This document shows positions 44,701 through 54,944 of a DNA stretch of 60,000 nucleotides, in pieces. The translations under genes were made by a program, and so were the position numbers. The stretch comes from Bolinopsis microptera (lineage: Eukaryota; Ctenophora; Tentaculata; Lobata; Bolinopsidae). The DNA lies in the NCBI RefSeq assembly GCF_026151205.1, contig NC_087083.1:8679460-8739459 (forward strand), read 5' to 3'. The notes beneath the pieces are model-generated. The model had not been told where the DNA came from and searched no databases. It worked only from the letters and a program-made list of their open reading frames with translations. Each line of letters starts with the position of its first letter. Position 1 is the stretch's first letter.

Positions 44701-47700
44701 AAAAGAACTTCGTTAGTACCTCAAAGTTTAATATGAGTGGATTTTTACAGACAGTGAACAGCGCAGCTTCAAACGTGACTTTCCATTTATACCTAAACTA
44801 GAAGTAGAACAGATCTTTAACGATCAAAGACATTTTGATGGATCATTTACCCGATTCCAAAGTCTTTAACTTGACATTTGAACGAACTCTGTGAAGATAT
44901 TATATAATTCACGACTTTCCGACAAAGATAATTTGCTTGGTTACCTAGTTAATCTCCGGAAATATTGAATCATTCAGCGGCCTGTATAATGCTAGAAATA
45001 CGAACATATTTTTATTTTACAATTTGTCCGACATAGAAGAAAGAAATGTCGTGAGTTAAAATAATTCCTACGCACCCAATGACTGTCAAAAATTCGGGAT
45101 TTTTGACCGATTGCAAAATTAAACTCTTTCTCCTTCTGGGTTACATTTTGCGCTAGTAAGTCTTGATACAGTTTGATCTTACTCATTACTATCACCTCGA
45201 ATAATCCGCGCACTAAACTCGAGGTTTTTCAGCGTGAAACAGCTAAACGTCCACTTTTTGCCTAGGTTAGTAGGTTTCTCAACATTAATATTATCAAATT
45301 TAAACAGTACCTTAGAAATCATATGATAAACTGTTCACAAAAAAATATAGTGATCGAAATGAATAATTTTGCATCTAACTGAAGCTGTACCTCTTTAAGT
45401 CTTTAGCCATTTGATTGGTCGAAATCTTCTAATAAGTTCACTACGTAGATCGCCCAATGAAAGAGTTGCTCTGCTGTCGGGCAGATCAAGTCAAGGTTAA
45501 CTGGGCGGCTCTCAGCCTGTCATTTCGCCAAATCTCTATTCTCTCGATTATGAACATACATATAATAGCCTGGGGTCCCCAGGTAAGTGAAGGATCTATA
45601 AATTCTATATTTATGAGCCCAGTATGTACCAAGTATGGAGCTATGGGAACCTGGAGGCTGGAGCAACTTACAAACAGTCTGACTTCCGAGAGAGCATTAT
45701 TATAGTTGTGTGTATTAATATTATAGCATTATAACATCTTGAAACATAATATTCAGACCCAACCTGACTGTCTGATCATTTACCATGCTGAGTTGTATAA
45801 TTATAAAGGGTGCACCTGGTAGTGACTGCTATGCAGGCTATCCTAGTCAGCTTGTGTCCCGTCTGCACAACCTTGAGAAATCTTAACTAAACTACAGCTA
45901 CTTATAGTTAAAAGTCTAATAAACGTTTGGAACATTTGAACTTTCTTGCAGAGCTTGGGAGTTCGTTTAATGGATGAGATTTTCTGGGAAAGAGTCTGGG
46001 GATGCTAAAGTGACTGTTTAGTTTGGCGGAAAGTTCTAATCGAACTGAGTCAAAGATAGATAGCGGTGGATGAAAGTCAAATAGGTTAAGGTCAGATCAG
46101 TTCAGCGTGGAGACCTCCACGAAGCTTGTGGTTCATGATGACGTGTGTCGCCGTGTCGCGTATGGTGCTATAGTCGCCCTTTAACGTCATGTAAACATGT
46201 GAACTGTGCAGTTACATTTCGATGGTTGGAAAGGTTTTATATACATAGTGCCATTTATCAAGTGGTTAGAAGATTACCTAATCTAACCATGATGGTTAAG
46301 TCGTGAAGAGCTGTGCTGACGATAGTTCACAGATTGAGGAGCGTTTCAGCTTTCGATTTGGCTACAGATACAATATTTTAATTAATTAAATTTACAGATC
46401 CTCTGAAGTTGAACTTGAACCTTTAAATTTGACCACAATTTTTTCAGGTCATGAGTGTTTACGGAAAGGGAAAAAGATATGAACCAGTGTGCCGAAGATG
46501 GAACGTAGGGCCACAACTTGAATGTCATCAGAAATTCCCAACCGAGAGAACCTACTTAGGTTGGTAAATAGTTATCATAAGATCATCATCATATGATATG
46601 AATACTCTATAATATAGAATTTTCGTTTGATTCTGTTGTCGTTGACATCTAATTCTAAGCCCGTGGTACTGAATCCAGCGTTGTTGCCAATCATTTAATC
46701 ATTATTACTTATAAATTCCATCCAAGACCAGTCCCTTATTGTAAGGCCATAAAGGTGTGCACGAGGCCTCAAGAAGATGGCATTTCAAATTATTTAGAAG
46801 TTTTCCCGGCGCGTGCTGAAGTTTAAACCTGTTTACCATTCAAAGGCTGTGAAAGGGACTACGAAGCTATGATAGGTTTCGAAAAGGTCGGAAAACGAAA
46901 CAACCTGAAAGCTATCAGGTCGGTGGAGTGCTGCCAGCTGACCAACTCAACAGGAAACGTTTACAGGACTTCCATCAGGACAATCTACAAGACTGGATCG
47001 ACGGAGTGCCACGATGGTTACTTCGTTCAAGGTGAGGGGGCAGGCATTGGGTAATCGAGCGCTGCAAGGCGCGCGCTGCAAGGCGCGCGCTGCTGAAAAT
47101 AGCCGCTGCTGAAACTTGCAGCTTTATCCCGCATGAAACCCTGCTGAATCAGATAAACATCAGCTGCAATTCATTAATATCCGAGATCCAAATCAACCAC
47201 TTTAGATAGCAACAAGATAATAATACTTTTCTTTAATTAATTGAGAGCTTCAGCATGAAAAATGATTACCTACTTTTGAGCTGCAGTGATTTTGGAAACT
47301 AATAATTTTAAATTTTCTAGGACTGGGGCTTGCTCGCGCCCGGACAGGTACAGCTTCTATGTTGTGATTCATCTTGCCTACTTGATTTGACTACTTTTCG
47401 TAGGCAGAACTTTTATATACCAAGTAGAAAAATTTTGCTTCAACATGACTTGACCCAACTTAGCTTTTTTAAATCCTTTGGCATTCATAAACCTATCCCC
47501 ATATAGACGTTTTTTAAAGCCTCAATGCTTTAAAAAGATGCTTATTTTGGTTGAAATTTCAGATTTAATTACAGCTAAAGGAAGCATTACATTTTTGGGT
47601 CAAGTCCTGTTTCGCAACCACGATTCTAAGCGTGTTCTATCATAGTCGCTTAATGATCTTGCATCTTCAAACAATTGCAATATTTTTGATACCTTACAAA

Positions 47701-49512
47701 TGCATGGGGAAATCAAACTTAAATGTTGTGCCGCATGAAATCACGATTTTACAATTTGCATCAGATTTATAAGCATGTAATAAAAGCAACTCTTTAGCCA
47801 TCCCATTAGTCATACATTCTTAGTTCTTTGTTGACAACCCAAGTTAACTGTTAACAATCGTTCAAAGACAATATTTTTCCTGGAAAGACAGATCTTTTCA
47901 GCATCTATACGTGTCATCTCAGGCGACATTTGCCATGAAAACTATTTTGTCAGATGTATCGCTAAAAAACTGCATCAAAAGATTGCCTGGCCTAATAGTA
48001 GGAAATATACGAAGTTATATCAATTAAACTATAAATTGATTAAACAACAAGGCCTGATAAAATATTTACAGGTATCAGACTACATAAGATGAGAGAAAGG
48101 TCGCTTAAAGCTTTGGCTTACCTCCACTGCATGAAACCTTCCGATGATATCAGCTACGAGAACTGCTACTGGGATGAACTAAGGGCCCCTGTAAGTACCG
48201 ATCTTAATTGTGATTAGCTGAACATGCGGCCTCCCAAAATAAAAGGGGTTTCCTATTAAATAAGAGGGGTTTAAGAGGGGTTTAAGAGGGGTTTAAGAGG
48301 GGTTTCCTGGTTACGCGTCGAACAACTAATCTTAATCATGCTCTGTTCGTGAGCAGATAAGTAGATTTAAAATCATGTATTTATATTGGGATCTTAATTA
48401 TAATCAACCTGGTACGAAGGGCATGGTAAAGACAGAAACTTCTCGCTGATCCCTGTCTTTAAACATTCTTATCATGCTCTCTTCGTGTGAAGTTTAGTAG
48501 ATAAAAAGCTGTTCTGCTGTTTTATGCGGATCTTTATCATAATTATACTGATACTCATTTTGGAGCGAAAAGTAAAACTTCGTCCTATATCATGGTCCGA
48601 GCGTAGTCGCACTGGACTGTGGTAAAAACTAAAATCTGCGACATTTGGGTTCGATCCGATCTGATACTGTTGTAATCGTTAATGACTACGTCAGTAGGTA
48701 CTAAATGGATTATATTTATAAAGATCAGGCTGAAGAGCACGATGAGGGTTCATTTCTTATTAAAGTGTTTATAATTTAATTAATTATAATTATAATTTAA
48801 TTAATTGTGCATCGTGTGCTACGATAAATGCGTCCATCGTTCCTCAAATCTTCGAATGTACTATAGTACTATGGTAAGTGTAATACTCTACCTGGTATCT
48901 GTCGAAATATTTCAAGTTGAACATACCACAGAGAGAAATAGCGTCATAGATTTGTGGAGCCAGTTCACGACAATTATAAGTAGTGGTATTCGGTAATCGG
49001 CCCAAATAGAGTTAAAGGTGCACTTGCAAAAGCTAGGATATTTTACCGGAAATTGTGCTTCACTATAATAATCGCGACATCACGTTCACCGTCACGTAAT
49101 TTACAGAGGTTCTGAGAATATTCTCCTAGACAGTTTGAACAGACAGAGAGTAGTAATCACCGTGCAGTTACCATGGTTACTGCATGTACTGTGCAGTCGA
49201 CAAACTAAGTGATTAAGTAGAATTTATGATTTAGCTTCTGCACTGTACAACTATTTTCGCGAACTCTTGTTCTTCAGTTCCTGGTTAAGTGTTAAGACCA
49301 GATACCAGATTTAAGATTTTCTGTGAGACTAAAAATTTCACTGTCTCCAAGATTACTAACAGCCTCCATTTCAGTCCAACAACAAAGGGATGAACGTGTG
49401 CTCACGGGGTGGATTTTACATGACTGGACTCTACAAGAAGGGCTGCACTCGACTCAGCTGCATCAGCCAAATCAAGTGCTGTTCCGTCAACCTGCACACC
49501 AACTACACGTGA
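36877..49512 (+). CDS. Secreted astacin metalloprotease with ricin-type lectin and Cys-rich tail (18 exons)
   Basis: Exons: 36877-36970, 38001-38075, 38208-38240, 38686-38793, 39571-39726, 39880-39997, 40226-40329, 40466-40546, 40708-40826, 41192-41294, 41628-41759, 42899-42985, 43251-43394, 44441-44550, 46448-46559, 46846-47031, 48072-48190, 49375-49512. Total 2019 nt, 672 residues plus stop, with compatible phases at every junction. Order: signal peptide; propeptide with LIQGDI (astacin Asp switch type); cleavage VKR|GA; catalytic domain starting near [12 protein letters not shown], zinc site [19 protein letters not shown] and Met-turn SIMHYG; ricin-type beta-trefoil (two exons with W-S-W and Q-K-W); Cys-rich tail. 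It should be an extracellular zinc endopeptidase, activated by furin-like then tryptic processing, whose lectin and tail direct it to glycans or matrix. The weakest acceptor is CCAAG|AA before 43251. Confidence 0.93.
38208..38240 (+). CDS. Duplicated 33-nt mini-exon in the propeptide
   Basis: Sequence TATCAG|TTTC ... AATCTAATG|GTGAAT. It is phase 1-1 and encodes [12 protein letters not shown], echoing [11 protein letters not shown] at the end of the exon at 38001-38075. The following intron bases (ATAATTACAGCTTA) are also duplicated, so this arose by a segmental duplication. Inclusion would change the protein by 11 residues without a frame change. Confidence 0.6.
39571..41294 (+). CDS. Astacin gene exons 5-10: activation site and catalytic domain
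   Basis: Exon 5 holds the propeptide end with QGDI and the site [19 protein letters not shown]. Exon 6 reads [18 protein letters not shown]. Exons 7 and 8 split the zinc signature at HAIG|FYHE: three His ligands ([11 protein letters not shown]), catalytic Glu, and SRPDRD. Exon 9 holds [13 protein letters not shown], the Met-turn with the Tyr ligand. Exon 10 ends with [16 protein letters not shown], the usual end of the astacin domain. The four cysteines of the two family disulfides are present (TC in exon 6, CY and GC in exon 7, KC in exon 10). All key residues are intact, so an active protease is expected. Confidence 0.95.
40622..40695 (+). repeat. 20-bp tandem repeat in an astacin intron
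   Basis: About three and a half units of AACTGATTAATCAATTAATT directly before the acceptor of the Met-turn exon. Confidence 0.85.
41628..44550 (+). CDS. Astacin gene exons 11-14: ricin B-type lectin domain
   Basis: After a Ser/Arg linker, exon 11 reads [19 protein letters not shown] and exon 12 [15 protein letters not shown]. Exon 13 reads [17 protein letters not shown] ... [17 protein letters not shown], and exon 14 [12 protein letters not shown] ... [11 protein letters not shown]. This C-L-D/S ... C ... Q-x-W-style repetition in three lobes is the ricin B-type beta-trefoil. The third lobe lacks the usual Trp after the Gln. Sugar binding is likely but specificity cannot be read. Confidence 0.8.
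44551..46447. other. Long astacin intron, no gene seen
   Basis: No exon with family similarity. A good acceptor at 45950 (CTTTCTTGCAG|AGC) opens only 18 codons ([18 protein letters not shown]) before a stop and is left out. Confidence 0.5.
46448..49512 (+). CDS. Astacin gene exons 15-18: Cys-rich C-terminal repeats
   Basis: Exon 15 reads [20 protein letters not shown]. Exon 16 reads [20 protein letters not shown] ... [13 protein letters not shown]. Exon 17 reads [20 protein letters not shown]. Exon 18 reads [18 protein letters not shown] then [12 protein letters not shown] and a TGA. The motif C-x(2)-G-[YF]-[FY]-x-[QT]-G-[IL], followed by a Leu/Ile-rich strand and a terminal C or CC, occurs twice (exons 16-17 and 18), and the CC of exon 16 looks like the end of an earlier unit. 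I do not know a named domain for this. It is probably a disulfide-bonded adhesion or lectin-like repeat. Confidence 0.7.
48240..48306 (+). repeat. 11-12-bp tandem repeat
   Basis: Four copies of AAGAGGGGTTT within the last long astacin intron. Confidence 0.85.
48592..48668 (+). repeat. tRNA-like sequence, probable SINE head
   Basis: ATGGTCCGAGCGTAGTCGCA then CTGGACTG resembles the D-arm/A-box of a Ser/Leu-type tRNA, and GGGTTCGATCC at 48647-48657 is a perfect B-box/T-arm. The acceptor stem does not pair, so this is not a working tRNA gene. It is more likely the 5' part of a tRNA-derived SINE or a pseudogene. Confidence 0.45.
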
Positions 49513-49820
49513 GAGAGATGAAGGTGGGGAGGTAACCAACCTTGGTGACACTACTTTCATCACCATGGTGATACCACCTCCATCACCACGGTGATGCTAC
49601 TCAAATGCCATGGTGATGCTAATTCTAGTGCTGTCAAACAAGAGAGGGAGCTACTCACCTTCATCCAAAAAACTCACAAATTATCTCGGATATGATAGAA
49701 AAAGGATAAGACCAGGAAAAGTACGAAGAAAACACGAAGAAAACAACGTGCACTGCAGTGGTGCTAGGAAGGAAAAGTCACGTGTTTGTCACGTGTTTGT
49801 CACGTGTTTGTGTCGTGCTT
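49513..49820 (+). repeat. 3' region of the astacin gene with short repeats
   Basis: CATCACCATGGTGATACCAC-like palindromic units repeat three times at about 49558-49618 (ATCACC...GGTGAT can form hairpins). CACGTGTTTGT repeats three times at 49779-49810. No clear AATAAA is seen close to the stop. Confidence 0.6.
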
Positions 49821-51452
49821 GTGTGCTGTATGGTTGACGATACTGGACTTTTGGTCAAGGCGCGCACCCAGGAACTCCTGAAATTGAGTTTTATATTTTA
49901 GTGATGAATAATATTTGATTTTTGATAAATTATGGAGTTGGTGTTGACTGTGCGTTATAATTAACTTTTTTGTCTTGCTAGAATATGTATGCACAGTATG
50001 ATATTATATTCTGAACCATGGAAAACTATTTCAGCATATTTTAGAATTTCGAATTTATTTTGAGATTTGTGGATCATTAGTAAAAAGGTTTTTAAATCTT
50101 TTAATAATAGAACTATAATCGTTTAACGTGTTTTTGGCTTCGCTTAAGCAATGCTGGCGAATGACTGATCTAAAAAGTGAGCATTAGTCTGCGACGAAAT
50201 GTTTAATCACTTTGCTAAAGCCTAAAAAGTGACATATTTTCCGTTTAATGGCATTTCATGGAATGAAGTGAACTAGGAGAAAAATCTGGACATTTTTACG
50301 AAATAGTAAAATCTGGACATTTTTATGAAATAGTAAGTAACAATCTCATAATCGCGTTTATTGTCAATTTTTACTTAGTTTTAACCCCCTAGACGGGCGT
50401 ACGATATATGGATTTATATCGAGAAATATTAATTTTGATTTCGCGTTTAATTTATTTTATTATATTTTGTAAAAAGTCTGTAAAATTTACAATGTATTGT
50501 CAACCACCGTTTCGATGAAAGAATTTAACTGTCTTAAGCTGGAAAGATACGCAGTTTCATTAAAATGTTTACAAAGATCGTCATGAGTTAAATCAGCTAG
50601 AGATAATTTGAATAAGAATGAAATTAATATAGTACGAATATAATACGAATTCGGGTGATAAAAAAAAAGAAAGGTGAATCAAAAATGAGCGATAAAAATA
50701 AGCGTTTAATAAACACTGATAAACCGAATAAGGATTAAACTTAGATGAATCAATAATCAATCTATGAAATTGACGATTACTTTTAAATGATCATGCACCC
50801 TTGAGAGTTGAGCTTGCTCGTTCATTAGATTTAGTGGATTGAAAATATGATGTGTTATTGTTAATGGTACATTCACAGAACTACACAACGATAATCCGCC
50901 GTCCCATCTATCAGACATTATATATATGATAAATAGCTTTAAATGATGATGAGTTTGCCTAAGATCAGTGAACGCATGATCGCCTCAAAATTATCGATGA
51001 TCATACCCCAAAATACAACTCCAATAGTAACATTTGTTTTGGTCCTTTTCTTAATTTTTTGGCCCAGCCAATCTACCTAGTAACAGAATTAAAAAGAATT
51101 ACCCATAATAAGTTAAATTATAATCAGTATCAAGTTTAGAATTTATAAACACACCACACAAACAATATTAGAATATTATATATTTTCCTACAAAATATCA
51201 AATACCATTGCATTGGTCCATTTCTTCAAATCATAAAATAAAAGTTGGAAATAGAATATCACTTCACAATGCTGACGGCGAATGATCCGGAAGCTTTTTT
51301 ATGGTTACAACTGACCGGGTACCTTCCGTAGCCACATTTTAACGAATTTTCAGGTTAAGTCGGAATTGAATCTACTCGTTGTAATGAAATGTACAAGTAA
51401 AGTCAGCTATCCAATTATTTCCAGCTATTATCTAACTATGATCTGACTGAAT
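49821..51452. other. Non-coding stretch, no gene seen
   Basis: AT-rich. A short duplicated phrase (AAATCTGGACATTTTTA) lies near 50283 and 50309. No exon is supported. Confidence 0.5.
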
Positions 51453-51729
51453 TTAAATGAATTTCATGATCGAACTACATGACCACAGTTTCAAACCAAT
51501 TTGAGAATCCCCTTTAAAATCATTATCCCATAATGTCTCTTCCTCTAACTTCCTCAACACCTCAACCTTTTCCTTACATTGACTCGATACCAAAATAAAG
51601 CTTATCAGCTGAAAATAATCAACGAATACGTTTTTGAAAGCTTCCAGGTATGAGGTAACCAGCAAACTACCGTTTGACAATTCACACACCCTTCTAGAAC
51701 CTTCCGTATTACAGCATAGCCGGTCTGAC
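51453..51729 (-). pseudogene. Weak GLTP-like exon or fragment
   Basis: The minus strand opens after AATGTAG at 51729 and runs to TAA at 51453. The middle reads SYLEAFKNVFVDYFQLISFI then VSSQCKEKVEVLRKL, with the spacing of helices in glycolipid-transfer-protein folds ('fL.a...l..ff..lG.v..fv.sDv..Ki..L'). The following residues no longer match. Similarity is by eye only. It could be an exon of a GLTP-like lipid-transfer protein, a decayed copy, or chance. Confidence 0.25.
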
Positions 51730-52689
51730 TACATTTACAATTTAACAGGATGAACTCAACCCCTAATAATAATAATTGAAGCTGGCAAACATCCCCGATC
51801 CCCGAAACCACCAAAAAACGAATAATAAGAAAAATTTGCGACTTGAGTCGGCACGCGCAGGAATTTGATGCTCCTTCATCAAAATTTGCGTGAGGTTTCG
51901 TTCAAAACGTTCAACTTTTTAACACTTGCCCGTTTAAAATGTTGGGTAAACTGCCTCGCCTTTTTTTCGACTAGACTATGGGAGAACTTGTGATGTTTGC
52001 ATTTCAGTGACAAACGATTGCCGATTGCTCTTTACAAAATGTGAGAAGCCTGTATCTGCTTGCCACCTTTTGGACGAAGCTTACACGCACGTATACAAAC
52101 TTATGGTTATAAAGTTATAACCAAACCCCTGCATGTTTGATCAAAATGAATCGATCATTAATGTAAGTTGTGAAGTTGTGAAAACACTATAATACGCCGT
52201 GACATTAATCACCAATCCTATTGTTTACGACACTATAAATTTCTGACGTAAGACGTCAAATTATAAAACTTAGTTGTGAAACACAACAAGAAAATTGAGA
52301 ATAATCTTGTGCGAGGTTATCTAATGAACTACCTAAACCTACAAGGATATAACTTAACATCTATACGTATCTAACTGAAACACTACTATACGGTTGCTAC
52401 CCATGCACACTTATAACTGCAGTCAACTACCTCAGTAATCATATTGTTCCCGTCCTGATCATTCATCCAAATATGGTATTGGTGATTAAGACGCAGTGTC
52501 TACTGTAATGAGATGAGCTCCAGCTTTCGATGGTCTTATATAATGGTTATATTATGAGTGTTTCGTATTTCATGGGAGGGTTCATATTAGAACTTTTCAT
52601 TTAAAAGTGATGTCATAGCAACTGGTCGTTTTGACCTTTCTCTTGAGGAGAACTTCGTTTCGTGTTTGAATTTCAAAATATGTTTACCA
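51730..52689. other. Non-coding stretch, no gene seen
   Basis: Nothing recognisable on either strand. Confidence 0.45.
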
Positions 52690-52693
52690 ACGA

Positions 52694-52766
52694 GGCATTG
52701 CAACTGTAAGCTGAACATCCAGAGAAACGATGCATTGCAACTGTAAGCTGAATATCCAGAGAAATT
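52694..52766 (+). repeat. 36-bp unit, two copies
   Basis: GCATTGCAACTGTAAGCTGA followed by ATCCAGAGAAA occurs twice in tandem. Confidence 0.85.
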
Positions 52767-52779
52767 TTTGATGAAAGGA

Positions 52780-53670
52780 AAATTATGAAAATGTCCTACC
52801 GCGCGGTAGAAGATTTTCAGATTTCAGCTTTCCGCGACCCAAATTTCACTGTTTTGACTGAATTTTTCTTGAATGATTATCTAAAAAAGTCACTAAGGAT
52901 AACACAAGACACGATTGAGGCGCTGAAAGTTCTATTCCCAAAGAAATTCAGTTGTTATAAACGTTGAAAACGTTTTTTTTTCCCCATTCTAGTTCTACTT
53001 CTAGTTCTAAACGATAAAAATTGTTTTGTAGGGCACCCCAAATTAGAGCTTTTATTTGGGGTGGGAGGCGGGAAATGTGGAATTTGAATGAATTCACTTA
53101 TAAAAACATAAATATCTATTGTTAAAATTGCCAACATTTTGAAAACGTCAAACATTTTGAGATGTTTGTAAAACATAAACAAATAAACTAAACCCGTTTT
53201 TATCGTTTTTGATCGTATTTTTCAACAAGTGGTTAAAAACGTTTTTTATTCCGAAATCAACCGTCCATAACTATTATAAAACGAAGAAAGCTTAATTGAT
53301 AAACAGAAAATCATCGAAATAGAAAAATAGATTTTTGAAAAGAAGCTTTTCTGCCGTATCTGCTTGACCAAAATTTCACGGTTTTGGCTGAATGACCAAT
53401 CAGTGAGGTCGGTGAGAGTGACTCAAGTCGTCATTATGGTATTGAAATCAGTGTATCCGGAGAAAACTTTGACGGAATGAACATTTTGAAAATGTCCTAC
53501 CAGTAGGAGTAGGGCACTTTCTGATTTAAGTTTTCCGCGGCCTAAATTTCATTGTTTTGACTGAATAACTCTTGAATGATCATCTAGCAAAGTCACGGAG
53601 GATAGCATAACACATGATTGAGGTACTGAAAGTTCTATTCCCAAAGAAAGCTTTGATAAAAGGAAAATCA
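52780..53670 (+). repeat. Diverged repeat unit of about 170 bp, three copies
   Basis: Copies at about 52785-52955, 53340-53480 and 53488-53660 share GAAAATGTCCTACC, TTTTCCGCG, CAAATTTCACTGTTTTGACT, GAATGAT, CGATTGAGG and GAAAGTTCTATTCCCAAAGA. The middle copy is the most diverged. The arrangement is a locally duplicated unit of unknown origin. The 60-residue open frame in the first copy is not preserved in the others. Confidence 0.6.
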
Positions 53671-54582
53671 TCACATTATCATAAGAAAACATTTTGAAAG
53701 ATTTTTGACAGGTTTAGAATCAGACTTCCTCCAACAATTCAAGTACAAAAACTTGTTTATACTTTTATATAACTATATAACATAAGTCTCTTAATTGTTT
53801 TACTTACAATTCCGTACTACTACTGCCTGTCGGAATATGTGCAGATATTGTACGTTATTTCGAAAAGAATCTTTGAAAGAGTTTTCCAATTTTCCCACGA
53901 TTCTTAATATTATTATTAAGCAGAAAAATCAGATTAAAGTTTTACTATCGAGCTCAGCTGAAAGACTTTTTTGCGGTTTTTCATGTTGACGATCGGTCTG
54001 AGAAGCGTCGGTAAAATGATCCTTAAGAATAAAAGGATATTTTAAGTCATAATGCATAAATGTTTGCTACAAAAGTGCAAGCATTTTGTTATGACCTGGT
54101 AGCTTTAAACAAACACCAGTACTTAAAGTTAAAATCACGTCACTTCAATAAAAGTTCGTATTTGGTTTTTTTGACCGCATCCATTTTGATTCTCACGTAA
54201 AATGCTGTAATGGCCCCATATTGGCGTGCAAGAATGGATTGACGGATGTTACTCGTCTAAATTTCTTCGAAGTAGCGCGCCGACGGCACGAGCTACGAAG
54301 TAGCGCGCGCCGGGCCAGATCATTAACAATGGTCAAAAGAATGGAGCGTACAAAAACATGTCGGATATATTCCATGCTTGTTAGTTGTTTTCCAGTTGAC
54401 ACTGACAAGCTGTCTTCTCAATCAGTCTTCAGATTTGCTTGAGGAGACTCAATTTAGTTTGTTTTATAATATGTTCATTGTTAACAGGATAATTATAACT
54501 GATGATTAATGTTTGATTGGGGTCATACTGATTTGGTAAAAGTATTTGATTTGTTACTGCTGTCAGATTATGGTTTATGTCA
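53671..54582. other. Non-coding stretch with a small GC-rich patch
   Basis: At about 54272-54320 a CGAAGTAGCGCGC phrase occurs twice in a locally GC-rich patch. Both strands are open there (54193-54442), which reflects composition; I see no domain. Confidence 0.4.
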
Positions 54583-54842
54583 CTTTCTTGAACTATATTT
54601 AACAACTATCAGTGTTAAATACTGTGCTATATTATGTGCTAAATGTTAAATACTGTGCTATATTATGTGCTAAATGTTAAATACTGTGCTATATTATGTG
54701 CTAAATGTTAAATACTGTGCTATATTATGTGCTAAATGTTAAATACTGTGCTATATTATGTGCTAAATGTGCTCTCACTTTCTTGAACTATATTTAACAA
54801 ATATCAGTGTTAAATACTGTGCTATATTATGTGCTAAATGTC
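54583..54842 (+). repeat. 31-bp minisatellite next to the LINE 3' end
   Basis: Five or so perfect copies of a 31-bp unit (TGTTAAATACTGTGCTATAT plus TATGTGCTAAA) from 54613. The upstream flank (CACTTTCTTGAACTATATTT) then recurs with one more unit at 54776-54842, giving a higher-order duplication. It ends about 100 bases from the LINE ORF2 stop. Confidence 0.9.
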
Positions 54843-54944
54843 ACTAACAGCAGCATCGAGCTTTTACTTACTCAGCCATTTCAATTTCAGTCTCTAACTA
54901 ACTTGGTAACTTGGTAAGGTTTATCCTCGTAGCAGGAAGGGTCA

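Noticed and set aside
45951-46008. Extra astacin-gene exon after CTTTCTTGCAG
   Set aside because: It stops after 18 codons, whereas skipping it gives perfect phase to the exon at 46448.
54193-54442. Arg-rich open frames on both strands
   Set aside because: They coincide with a small GC-rich patch carrying a repeated CGAAGTAGCGCGC phrase. No domain, splice site or expression signal is visible.
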